A stretch of DNA of 18,354 nucleotides from CAJBLF01 sp964463255 (lineage in GTDB: Bacteria; Patescibacteriota; Gracilibacteria; Absconditabacterales; Absconditicoccaceae): NCBI GenBank assembly GCA_964463255.1, contig CAYXBC010000009.1, positions 1-18,354 on the forward strand, in the 5' to 3' direction. Position numbers and translations under genes: made by a program. How positions within the stretch are numbered: the first letter of the stretch is position 1; every line of letters begins with the position of its first letter. Below the pieces are notes generated by a model that saw only the letters and a program-made list of their open reading frames with translations, had not been told where the DNA came from and ran no database searches. Shown piece by piece: positions 1 to 11,200 of this stretch.

Positions 1-3000
1 ACTTCCACTAATATCTACTATACCTTTGTAATATTGTAGAGTACCATTGAAACCTACCATTCATGAATAAACATATCCGGTCGTCACCGTCGGTGGAGTG
101 ACATCACCCATAGCATAGGTGATGGTATCCATCGCCATAAAGGTACCAGCCGATCATGAAAACTCTGCATAGATGATTTTTGATCATGTAGTGACTCACA
201 AATTCCATCAGATTGATGAAGCGTAAGTCTGCCGTCATGACCGGGTAGTTCCGTTGTTTGAAAATCTCATCTGCGTTGCTCAGACAACGTTGCTGTTTAA
301 GGTAGTTCCTGAAGTACTTGTCTGACTTTCATTGTTGCTGATACTAAAGGTACCTCATAAGAGACCCCATTGACCGATATATCTGGTTGTATCATAATCT
401 ATGCCATCCGTGCCGTAGAGACTGAAGGCGCTTGCGTTTCGTTTGACGGGTTGCTTCTGGGTATGGATATTGCCTCCGTATCTGTAGTTGCTGGCATTAT
501 TCCCTGTCCATGATGATATCCTTCATACTGTATTACATAGACTGCCTGTCTGGAAATATATTCATCATAGCGTAACTGGATTGCTGATCCGAGAACAATC
601 CATCGTCTCCGCTGTCGTGTCCAAAGATCATGTCGTCCATCAGAGTGCGGCGTAGTAACTTCATGTTGTGAACGTGTTTCCTGCTGGTCATCGGTAGTTA
701 CTAGAATTTCAGAAAAATTTGATGGTGCCGTAGTAGGTGATTCAGGAATAATTCGTTATTGCATTGCTAACATTTATATTGGAAAACACTATATTGTTGA
801 TCTTGAGATCAGGTGAAGCGTTATCTATCCCATCGAAACCGATGTTATAGATTTGAGAATTATTGATTATCGTATTACGAGAATCAATATCTATATTAAC
901 TCCTACGTTGCCGTTATATATCTGGGAATTGTTGATTGTAGTCCCCAAACTAGAATAGATACCTATATTAGTTCATCCCTCCTCGTTGTATGATTGAATG
1001 TTATTGAGTGTTATATTGTGTCAATTTATTATTTCGATTCAGTCATTGCTATTATTATATGTCTGACTATTTTTGATGGTATTATTGATTCAAGAATTTA
1101 AGTAAATTCCATATCCAGCATTATTGTATGATTGAATATTGTCAATTATAATATTGTTAGCATTCTCTGAGATAAATAGTCAATCACCAGCGTTATTATG
1201 AAAAAGGGAATTTTGAACAGTAATATAGGCGGAAGTTTGGAATCGGATGATTCAGTAGTATGTACTATATATTTCCACATTATTGACTGTGCTATTTTGT
1301 GCTCTTGTAAAGTCTATACCATAATCATTGCGTGTATGGCTTCATCAGAGCCCATCTCCTGTTCCACTGATGTGGATATTGTCGATGATGGTGTTTTGTT
1401 GTCCATTGCTGTTATTAAGCATTGCAGAAGCTCGAAGGGTGTATGCCCCAGTGGTATACAAAGTCACCGTTCCTGATCCTACAATCGCCGTACAATTTGC
1501 CATATTTATTCCGTTGGTGTATCTTATCCTATAGTTTCCACTATTGAGGATATAGATGGTGTTTGCTGATAATGTATTTGGTATTGTATTTAATCCAGAA
1601 TTGAGTGAGGTGACCGTCATCGCTCCGAGATCACAGGTATTGCTTGTCCGGTTAGTAGTAAATCCTCAAGTCGATGATGAATCGAAATAATATGCTACTA
1701 TCGGATTGACGACACTTATCGTATCCAGCGCCATAAAGGTACCAGCCGATCATGAATACTCAGCGTAGATGGTCTTTTTGCCGTATCATCAGGTAAATTG
1801 CCATCAGGTAGTTGATGTATAGGTCTGCCGTCCTCATCGAGTGGTTCCGTCGTTCGAGAATCTCATCTGTGTCGCTCAGGTGACGATTCCTGTCAAGGTG
1901 ACACCGGTCGTTGGAGTGGTAGTTGCATTGTTATTGATGCTAAAAATACCTCATATAGGTCCGTATTGACCGATATATCTGGTTGTATCGTAATCGGTAC
2001 CATTGGCGCCGTAAAGCTGGAGTGTTGTTCAGCTCCATCTTAGTGGTTGGACTTGGGTACGAATATTGCTTCCATATCTGTAATTAGTTACATCCTTGCC
2101 GTACCATGTAGCTTCCCTAGTGGAATAGTAATTACATGCGCTTCCCGTCTGTAAAAATACTCAAGAAGCCTGAGGATTTGCAATCCATGAACAGTCTATC
2201 GTTCTTGGTGTCGTATCCATCGATCCGGCTGTCCGTCATAGTGAAGCATACTCTGATCCTCCCTGCGTAATCGTTCATTGCGTATTGGTTGTGATGTCAA
2301 AAAATTTATTCGTACTATAGTAATGTATGTCTCATCCGATACCGTTACTGATTCAGTAATCGAGATTATAGAAATCGGAATTATTGATGTTAAGTCCATA
2401 ATTATCTACAGTACTTATCTGTATAGCCGTACTACAGTTGTACAACTGAGAATTGTTTATCACTGTACCGCTTGATGTCTCAAAATGGATACATTCATCA
2501 GCATTATAGAATTGAGAATTATTTATGGTAGTATAATTACCTCCGATACGCAATGATCGTGCTCCATTATATGCTTGCACATTATTTATGGTTGTATAAT
2601 CACTAGTATCAATCCATATTGATATAAATCAGCTAGGTGCGTTATATGCTTTGGAATTGCTGATGGTTGTATATACTGAATTCGTTATAGCGATAGTATT
2701 CTCACAATCGTGAACATTGACATTGTTTATTGTGCTATTTCATACATAATCGAATCGGATTCATGCTCCATTGGGAGCATGTGATCATCCTGCTCCGTTA
2801 CCTGTTCCATCTACCGTTAGATTATCGATAATCACATTATTATACCCTAGACTATTTATGATTCCCGAAATGATAGATCCTGTGATATATACTCTTGCCG
2901 TACCTGATCCTACGATAGCGGTACATCAGGTCATATTTACTCCGTTGGCGTATCCTATCCTATAGTTTCCACTATTGAGGACATAGATGGTGTTTTTGGT

Positions 3001-5250
3001 GAGATATTGTGGGATGGTGTTGAGTCCTGGACTGAGATAGGTAGTGGTGATTCATGTCCACAGACAGGTATTGAGTTTTCCTGACCGATTGGTCATAAAT
3101 CATCAGGTCGACAATCCGCTAAAATAATATGCTACTATCGGATTTGCAGGACCTCAAGTGACCGTCGCTGTAGCTGTTCATGCGTTTCCTACTTGATCCA
3201 TATAGTTGAAGGTGAAACTTCCATTATAATTGAATCTATAATTTGCCAATCAACCGTTGTTGGTAATCTGCCGTGTAGGATCCATTCCCGTGAGCGTACC
3301 TGTAATCACGCCGTTTGCTCGATTACTCGAACTTGGTGCATAGGTGATGGTTGGCAATGCTTTGATTACCAATCCGCTGATATCTGAAATAGCTCAGGTA
3401 ATATTGTAGACGTTGGTATATATTCCGGTGATGGTATAGGTTCCTACTGCAAGCTGTGGACTGAGAGGACTTGTCTGCCATGTATATCCTACACTTCCTC
3501 AACTTCAGAAGAGATATGTATTTCCTCCTATCCTCAGGGTTCATGAAAAAATCTTCTCGGGCAAGAATCCATACAGCACCGGTCAGGTATCGAAGGTAAT
3601 TAATGAGTCAGGTTCTGGATATCTGAGATATAATCAAGAGATTTCTGTAATGGAAAGTGCCCTTCATGAATAAATACGGATATCATCCATATCTCATGAA
3701 AATTGGCCGGATACAGTACCGGTCGCATACGCTCCAATAGCAATCTTTGTAGCTGTATTGGTATCTAGAGCACCTATATTTAGCGTTCATTGTGCACGCA
3801 ATGTTCAGTTCATATAGAGCTTCTGGGAGGTTGAACTTTCAAATACTGCCGCTATATGATACCGTCTACCCGTCTCTAGCGATACATTTACTCCCGTCAC
3901 CAAATTACCCGTACTTCCCATAAAGAGCGATGTTCCACTCTGGAATACACGGATATTATATGCTGCCGAATTATTCCTTACTCTGCTAAAGATAGCTTGT
4001 GGCGCCTGTGTTGTGGTTGATCTTCCTGGCTTGATCCATGCTGCAAAGGTGAATGGATAATTTGCTACTACTGTACCACTTCTTGCCATATATGATGTCG
4101 CACTTCCTGTAAATCTGAAAATCGTCTCACCGTTTATAGCGCCGGTTATTATCGCATTTCATGAAAATGGCTTTCCTGCTGTCGGAGAAGTGTCTATAAC
4201 ATTCCTCGTTCCATTAAATGCTCATTCCAATCTTACCGTCAATCATGTCCCCGCCGTACCTGTATTTATCGCATAGGCTAAGCTATCTCTTACGATATCG
4301 TCGGAAACATTGACGATGCCCGCAGCACCGCTATATTGGGCATATACCCGTTGGATTCCATCGATTGGACCTATCACAAATCATCCGGTGGAGATTGCAT
4401 AGGGCTGCCGTGCTGATCAGGTCATCCTATCGATACCTGTCCCGAACCTCATCTGTGTAGCACCTGAGATGGTACCATTTAAGGTGACGGTTCCATTTGA
4501 GGTGACCATAGCATCGCTATTGATAGCAAAGCTTCAGTCATAAACTCCGAGTGCAAAATAGGTGAAATGGTCGGATGTGAATGCTACATACATATCCTCC
4601 TGCGTTCAGATAACTATCGTATCATCGAGATGCGTCCATGTGTTCATGTCCGATGAATAACTTACATTGACTTTTTGTCCTAGAGTAAGATCGGTGACCG
4701 GTACGACGATAGTAGAGAGCGTTTTCTGTCCGGCCGTATCCTTCATATAGAGTGTAGTTTTTTCGTTTCATACCTTGACTATCTTAATGATTTTTTGTTT
4801 CCTAAGATGGACTGGTGACTGATGTATATCGATATTCTCGGGGCTGAGTATCTTTCCCGTAAATATTGCCTGATTCTTGTCCTTAAAAATAGTTCACGAT
4901 TGGATGATTACAGATATCTCACGTATATCGACTACCCCTTTTATATTTTCTTTTGACTTGAGAATGATAGGCAAAGGTACGCCTCCCGTCAATTCGTTGG
5001 CATCCAATCAAGAGAATGTATCTGCATATCATGATGCATTATAGTTTAGCTGGTTGGTGGTGATGATATTCGTTATCTCTGGTGTCCTCTGCTCGACTCT
5101 CGTTCAAGTGGTTATATATGTCGTATATGGGACTTTGTATATTTCTTTTGTTGTATGGAGAGCAATAAATCTTTGAGCATACAGGAAATAGACTAAGGCT
5201 GCGCCTATCGCTATCAGTATACTACTCAAGATGATTACTCTTTTCTTCAT
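1..5250 (-). CDS. Large modular surface protein with LamG-like and beta-helix domains (C-terminus outside window)
   Basis: Read with TGA as glycine, the frame from the ATG at 5248-5250 stays open for 1,750 codons to the window edge with about 70 TGA and no TAA or TAG. Residues 1-25 are a signal peptide or anchor (MKKRVIILSSILIAIGAALV). Order of parts: a beta-rich N-terminal region ending in FTSDHFTYFALG (about 224-236); a GATQMRF module (about 264); a LamG/concanavalin-like domain (about 373-545); Ig-like segments (about 565-705); a right-handed beta-helix with INNSQxYN coils (about 752-970); a DCS/RYIGQ module; a second GATQMRF module; a second beta-helix (about 1230-1500); the same two modules again; then an Ig-like repeat shared with the upstream gene. 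It begins 23 bp after that gene's stop, behind a purine-rich tract (AGAGAGAGAAGAAG), so co-transcription is likely. A secreted adhesin is the best guess; no enzyme active site was recognised. Confidence 0.85.
740..1563 (-). other. Right-handed beta-helix, copy 2 of the 1-5250 gene
   Basis: The entry segment NTIYILNSGNYRI matches copy 1, and the coils repeat NNIQSYNN, IKNSQTYNN, TINNSQIYN and IINNSQIYN. Compared with copy 1, the distance to the next module is 55 residues longer, consistent with about two extra coils. The DNA entry segments (1510-1564 and 2941-2995) differ at 3 of 55 positions, so the duplication is recent or kept homogeneous. Confidence 0.7.
2350..2994 (-). other. Right-handed beta-helix, copy 1 of the 1-5250 gene
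   Basis: Begins with an NTIYVLNSGNYRI entry segment and continues with coils of about 22-25 residues marked by TTINNSQFYN, TVINNSQLYN and LNINNSDFYN. This is the pattern of parallel beta-helix (PbH1, pectate-lyase-like or NosD-like) folds with Asn ladders. No catalytic residues of pectate lyase were recognised, so a structural or binding role is more likely than an enzyme. Confidence 0.7.
3617..4134 (-). other. LamG-like (concanavalin A-fold) domain in the 1-5250 gene
   Basis: Residues about 373-545 fit the LamG_3 family: an opening FRFTGSATSYM, then FTFAAWIKPG, IFSRV, an LYMN(TGA)TLRAQ hairpin and a closing GQFS(TGA)DMDDIRIYS, followed by RALSITEI. In the family the hairpin normally reads LYVNG and the closing strand carries a Gly before the DDIRIY-type motif. 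Both in-frame TGA codons therefore fall where glycine is expected. These domains bind glycans or proteins on extracellular proteins; the ligand here cannot be told. Confidence 0.75.
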
Positions 5251-5273
5251 GCTTCTTCTCTCTCTATATGGAT

Positions 5274-8200
5274 TTAAAAGGTCTTACTATTGAGGTAGAG
5301 TATTGGCCTGCCTCATCACGTATTCACAAAGACCGGTTCGCTGAATTTGACCTGGATGATTATCTTTCATGAATTATATGATCAGGTTGCGGTCGTCGAG
5401 CTAACATTGATGATGGATGGTGCAAGCAAATCTATTCTAAATGTCGGTAGATTACTCCATGCTGATTGATTGGTAAATCTATCAAACGTATATACTCTTC
5501 GATAATAACTATTGTCTGCTAATCCTGTCACCGTCAATCCGGTCGTAGCTACCGTTCATCATTTGACAATGAGTGAGAATGCTGATCAGGTCGATATCTG
5601 ATACACATATCCACTGACTCCTATGGCAGCATCCGTTCCTGATGACCGTTGAAATGTCACCGTTCACGTCGCAAATACTTGTCCACTCGTAGGCGCTACT
5701 GTTGTCGGTGCTGTCGGTAAACCATTATCGTAAAGGTATGTTCATGTCGCTCAGGTCGTCGTCCATCCTGCAGTATTTTGTACGCTAAATCTAATGTTCA
5801 AGGTTGTCGTGAAGGCTACTCCGGTCGTATAACAATATCCGGTCGTATTGGTCCCTGAATATGCAGCAACTAGCCATGATGCGCCTGTCGTATACTTACA
5901 GGTATTTCAGCTGATACCTATACTATCGTTTACGCTTCCACTGATATCTATCGTACCATAATAATATCAGGTATTGCCATTATATCCACCGAATCATGAA
6001 TAGATATATCCGGTCGTCACCGTCGGTGGCGTCGAATCTGCATAAAAGATACCTGTACTACTCCATGCTCAGGTATTGAGGAGATCATCGAATCCATATA
6101 CTCTCCGATAATACATATTATCTGCCAATCACATTACTGTCGTTCATGTAGCCATCACTACGGTTCATGATTTCGAAATCACTGCGAATGTCGCTCAGGT
6201 AGAAATCTGGTAATAGTATCCGCTCATACCTACTCCTGCATCCGTTCCTGATCACCGCTGCAATACCACTGTTCATGTCGCTAGATATTGTCCGCTTGTC
6301 GGTATAACGAGTGTTGGTGCTACTGATGGTCATGTGTTATCATACAAATATATTCACGTCGCTCCTGTCGTCGTCTGTCATGCAGCATCCTGGATGCTAA
6401 ATCTAAGATTTAGGGTGCTGGTAAAATTAAGTCAGGATTTATAACAATATCCTGCCGTGCTGTTTCCTACATAAGTCGCTGCTACCCACGACTGTCCGGT
6501 TGTATACTTACATGTATTGCCACTCAGTCCTACAACATCAGTGACGGTTCCACTAATATCTACTGGGCCATCGTAATATTGTAGAGTACCATTGAATCCT
6601 ACCATTCATGAATAGATAGATCATGTAGTTACTGTCGGTGCGGTTGAATCATATGTGGTATTGATAGTATTGGTCGATGCATTATTACTATTACCTCCTC
6701 CATCTGCAGCTACTCATGCCGCTATACTTACACTTACTGCTCATTGCGCTGTCGGTGTCACCGTCCGTTGGTACACTGTCGTACTGATTGCTGTCACTGT
6801 GGATAGCGTACAGTTCGAACATGTTACATCCGATCATGTAAATCCAATCACCGCCGTATCAAATGTTCCTGTTACCAAAAAGCTTGCTCCTGTAAAATAT
6901 GCTCATAGCGTTCCGGTCGTCAACGTCACCGATGGCTTGATATTATCGAATGTCGTGTTGATTGTGTTTGATGCATTGTTGCTATTACCTGCTACATCTA
7001 CAGCTCATCATGCTGCTATACTTATACTTACCGCTCATTGCGCTGTCGGTGTCACCGTCCGTTGATACACTGATGTACTGATCGCTGTCACTGTGGATAA
7101 CGTACAGTTCGAGCATGTTATATCCGTTCCTGTAAATCCGGTCACCGCACTATCAAAGGTTCCTGTCATCAAAAAACTTGTTCCTGTGAACGTTGCTCAT
7201 AGCGTTCCGGTCGTCAGCGTCACCGATGGTTTGACACTATCGAATGTAGCACTTGCAGTAGCCGAGATATCATTTGGGTTTCCTACTGCACCTACAGCTA
7301 CTCCGGTCAATATCGTGACCGTAAATGCTCATTGTCCGCTTGGCGTTACTGTCCGTTGGTAGACTGATGTACTGATTGCTGTCACATTAGAAAATGTCGC
7401 ATTCGTTCAGCTTATATCTCATCATGTAAATCCCGTCACTGCACTATCAAATGTTCCTGTCATCAAGAATGCTCCGCTCGCATAGGTGCCTATAGCATCA
7501 GTCAGGGTTACTGTCGGATGTACCGTATCTATACTCACCGATACCGATATCGAACTTCATGAATTCGTGTTCCCTACATTATCAGTCGCATATCCATATA
7601 TTGTACAGATATTTGTTCCATTGGTCGAACAGTAGCTGGCTACTGAGATTCATGGTGCTGTTGTATTACACGTCCTTGCCGTCCATGCTAATGTCACTGA
7701 TCCATTATTTATCACTCTATAGAAACATTGGTTCAATCCTGCTCAGGTATCCGAATCTGCAAATACTCAGGTGATTAGCCCTCATGAGTACCGTGTTCCT
7801 CCAGCTGGTGAAGAGATAGTCGTCAACGGCGGCACTACATCATAGCTCATGCTGAATGATCAGGTGTAATATGCTGACGTGTTTCATCCACTATCTATTG
7901 AATACGCTATCACCGTACAGTTATTCGTGCCGTTCGCAGGACAGTAGGTCGCTGCTGGTATCGTTATCGTAGCTCCACAGGTCCTTGGCGTCCGTCATGA
8001 TGCCTGCACACTTCCGCTCAATATCCTCACATAACAAAATGCTGCCGATGAGATAGTATCTGAATCTGTTATAGCTAGCGTAAAATTTCCTGTCTTGGAT
8101 GTTCCGGCTGTAAATGAGGTCGTAGGCGCGGTCTTATCTAGTTTGATTCCGCTGGAGGTCACTGATGTCGTATTACAGTTGCTCAGATAATCACAGATAT

Positions 8201-11200
8201 TCGGATTCGCTATGGTACATGTCGCTGGATTTCCTTCCGTACTGATTATACAGTTTGGATTGGTCCAAGATCCACCAGCTCATGCATCCGTATAGGTGAA
8301 GGTCTGAGTCTGATTTCCGCTCCACCACTTGACTGTGTCGATCGCTGAATAACTGGAGAGATACGGTGGTGTCGCATCATAATAGAAGGTTCCTGTCGCA
8401 CCATATCCTACTCTTGTAGATGCATCATATGCTCTGAAACTCACGGTGATAGTCGTAGTCGGAGAAATGGATGAGGATCAGGATCATGCGGCACACGTCG
8501 CTGTCGCTGCATTCGCTCGTGATCCTGTCGTATATTGGCATGAGGTCACTCAGATGGTATCCGTAGCTGTAGCCATCAGCGTGATAGCTCATTTATAATA
8601 TCATAAATTGAAGTTTCCGGCAGCTATTATAGCCGCGCCTACACTCGGATTACTAAGATCCACGTACGCTGATGCACCATATTGTACTCCTCAGGTATTA
8701 TTTCCTGCATTATCTGTCACGGATGGTGTCGTATTACAGGTTGCCGGATTTCCTTCATTGAGCGTACATCACGTTGCTGAAAATGAGTTTATACCTGCTG
8801 TCGCATCGGCATATCCCCGTACTGCTGACTGTGCTGAGGTATACCATCCTCCGAATGATGGGGAACTTGCTAAGTATGGCTTCGTTGTATCCAAGACGAT
8901 AGAATCATTTGATGAGGTGCTCCGGTTCCCTGCTACATCCGAAAATTTTACATAGACTATCTGTGATCAATCAGATGTACTACATCATTGCGTCGTATAA
9001 CTTCATAATGGAAAACTCTTGCTTGTCGAATATGCCTCTGCAGTGCTAAATGTACTATTATTACAACTGAATTGCATCTGACCCATTCCGTTTGGATCGC
9101 TTGCTGATAGCGTCAATGTAAGGGTAGTTCATGATGCATACGTCTGTCCATTATTAACCGAGATCGTTCATGGACTCATGCTCGTATCTATTATAAACGT
9201 ATTCACGCTCAATGGCGTACTCGTATTCCCTGCCAGATCCCTCACCGTAATTGTACAATTGCTGTAGGTACCAGCTGCTAAGGTATTGAATGTGATGGTA
9301 TTGTTTCATGATGTCGTCACCGTCGTCGTCGCTGAGCTACAACTTCCTCCATATATTATCGTTCCTGTTGAATTGCTGGCAAATGTATACGATGGCGTCG
9401 TATTGTTAGCGGGACTCGGTACTGCCGTCACTTGCGTCACCGTCGGTGCGATACTATCGTATAAGAAGCCTACTGAAGATGAATTTCAGGTATTTGCCAG
9501 CCAATCGCTTAATTTGAAATAGACATATCTCGTTCATTGCGTAGTCGAACATCCTGCTCCAGCTGCTCCCGTTACATTGAATGTCGCGGTCGTTGCATAG
9601 GTCTGTGGAGTTGTATAATTAGCATTATCACAACTGAACTGCATTTTTGCAAGCCCAACTCATGCTTCTGTTCATCAGAGCGATGATAAGGATACATTAA
9701 ATGATCCTCCTGATATTATCGCAGCACTTGATCCATTGATTAAAAATAAATTTTCCACTGGCGCTGTCGCATCATAGGTGAATGTTCCTGTTGTTCCATA
9801 TCAGCTATTATTGGCAATATCTGCTGCTTTGAAGTTTACCGTGATACTCGCTCATGGAGATATAGAGGTTGTAGAACATGCGTTTGTTGCTCGTGATGCT
9901 GATATTGGACTTGCTCGTGATCCGTTTGTCGTATATCGGCAGAAAAGTGAATTTGATGCATCAGTTGCTGTAGCACCTAGACTTATCGCTCATTTAAAAA
10001 ACGATCAGGATATCAATCATCATGCAGCGGTAATTGTGGGTGATCCTACTACTGGTTTCGTCGTATCTATAATAAATGTCGCACATGACGCATAACTACC
10101 ATAATTTCCCATTATATCTACTGCTCTTATCTTATATGAATGTGTCCCATCAGCCATCGAGCTAATAGTTGCATTGGCTGATGTCGTCAAACTGATGGTC
10201 TGTGATTGGGTAGCACAGGCATTATCGGTATATACGATACCGTCATACCTCACCGTCCCCGCACAGGTTCCTGCTCCTGCATCAGTTGATGCTCACCAGG
10301 TCAAGTTAGGGGTAGCTGTAGCATATGTTCCTCCACCGCCAAGTGATGGTGTAGTCGGTCCGGTGGTATCCACACTAAATACCCTTACTGCACTATATCA
10401 ATACTGACTACCCATATCTATATCATCTCATGTGATTGAACAGGTATTGCTTCCATCTGCACACCGAAGAGCTGTATTCGTATCTACAAGAGGAGTATTA
10501 CAGGTTCTTGGGAATCCGTATGTATTATTTATAGTCATATGACATGAGGCAAGTCATTGTGCATCATAATCCGTGAAACTGTAAGTTGCTGTACCAGAGA
10601 GACAAGCTCAAGCGGCAGGTGATGACCATGTTACTGTTGGAGCCACTGTATCTATACTATATGATCTACCGGTTGTTGCTGATGTGTTTCCTGCAGTATC
10701 TACTGACCATCCGTAAAATGTACATACATTCTTTCCATTTGTCGTACAATTGCTCGTACCTACACTCATATCTGTACCACATGTTCTCGTACCTGTAGCT
10801 TGTAGTGTTGTACTTCAATTTCTTACCGTATAATAACATGTTCAGAAGCCCACATTGTCTGTATCAGTGAAATACATACCAGCAAAGGTAGAGTAATACG
10901 TTCACGATGCTGGTGAAGATGCTCATATACTTGTCACCGGCGGCGTGGAATCTGTGTTTATGGTGTATGATCTCGATACCTTCGTTCAATAATTGTTAAC
11001 ACTATCCCTTGCCCGAATGTCCACCCTACACTTGTTTGGACCCCCGGTATTACAATTCTGACCTGCTCCTACGGTGATGTTTTGTGAACTATTACATGTC
11101 CTCGATCACTGATTTACTGTCATTGTGCCGTTGTCATAGACATCATAATAACACCGTGCCAAAGAGGATGATGGTGCTGCATCACTATCCGTTGGTGTCC

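Larger units (their letters stand above)
120..3145 (-). repeat. Long-period internal duplication: beta-helix + DCS/RYIGQ module + GATQMRF module
   Basis: The same series of modules occurs twice in the 1-5250 gene. Each unit opens with PIVAYYF...STGGF and NTIYxLNSGNYRI, continues with a beta-helix, then a Cys-containing module (GSxDTT...DCS...NYRYGxNI...DYDTTRYIGQ), then GATQMRFSN. The beta-helix entries are 1,431 nt apart and the DCS modules about 1,596 nt apart, both whole numbers of codons; the difference comes from helix length. The GATQMRF module resembles a common bacterial Ig-like surface repeat. Confidence 0.75.

Noticed and set aside
5240..5290. One continuous giant gene joining the two large frames
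   Set aside because: The upstream frame ends in TAA at 5274-5276, and the downstream frame has its own ATG and signal peptide at 5250 in a different frame.
6655..7362. Two repeat-like plus-strand ORFs
   Set aside because: They are the antisense of the 294-nt Ig-like repeats, so their repeated sequence is a by-product of the minus-strand repeats.
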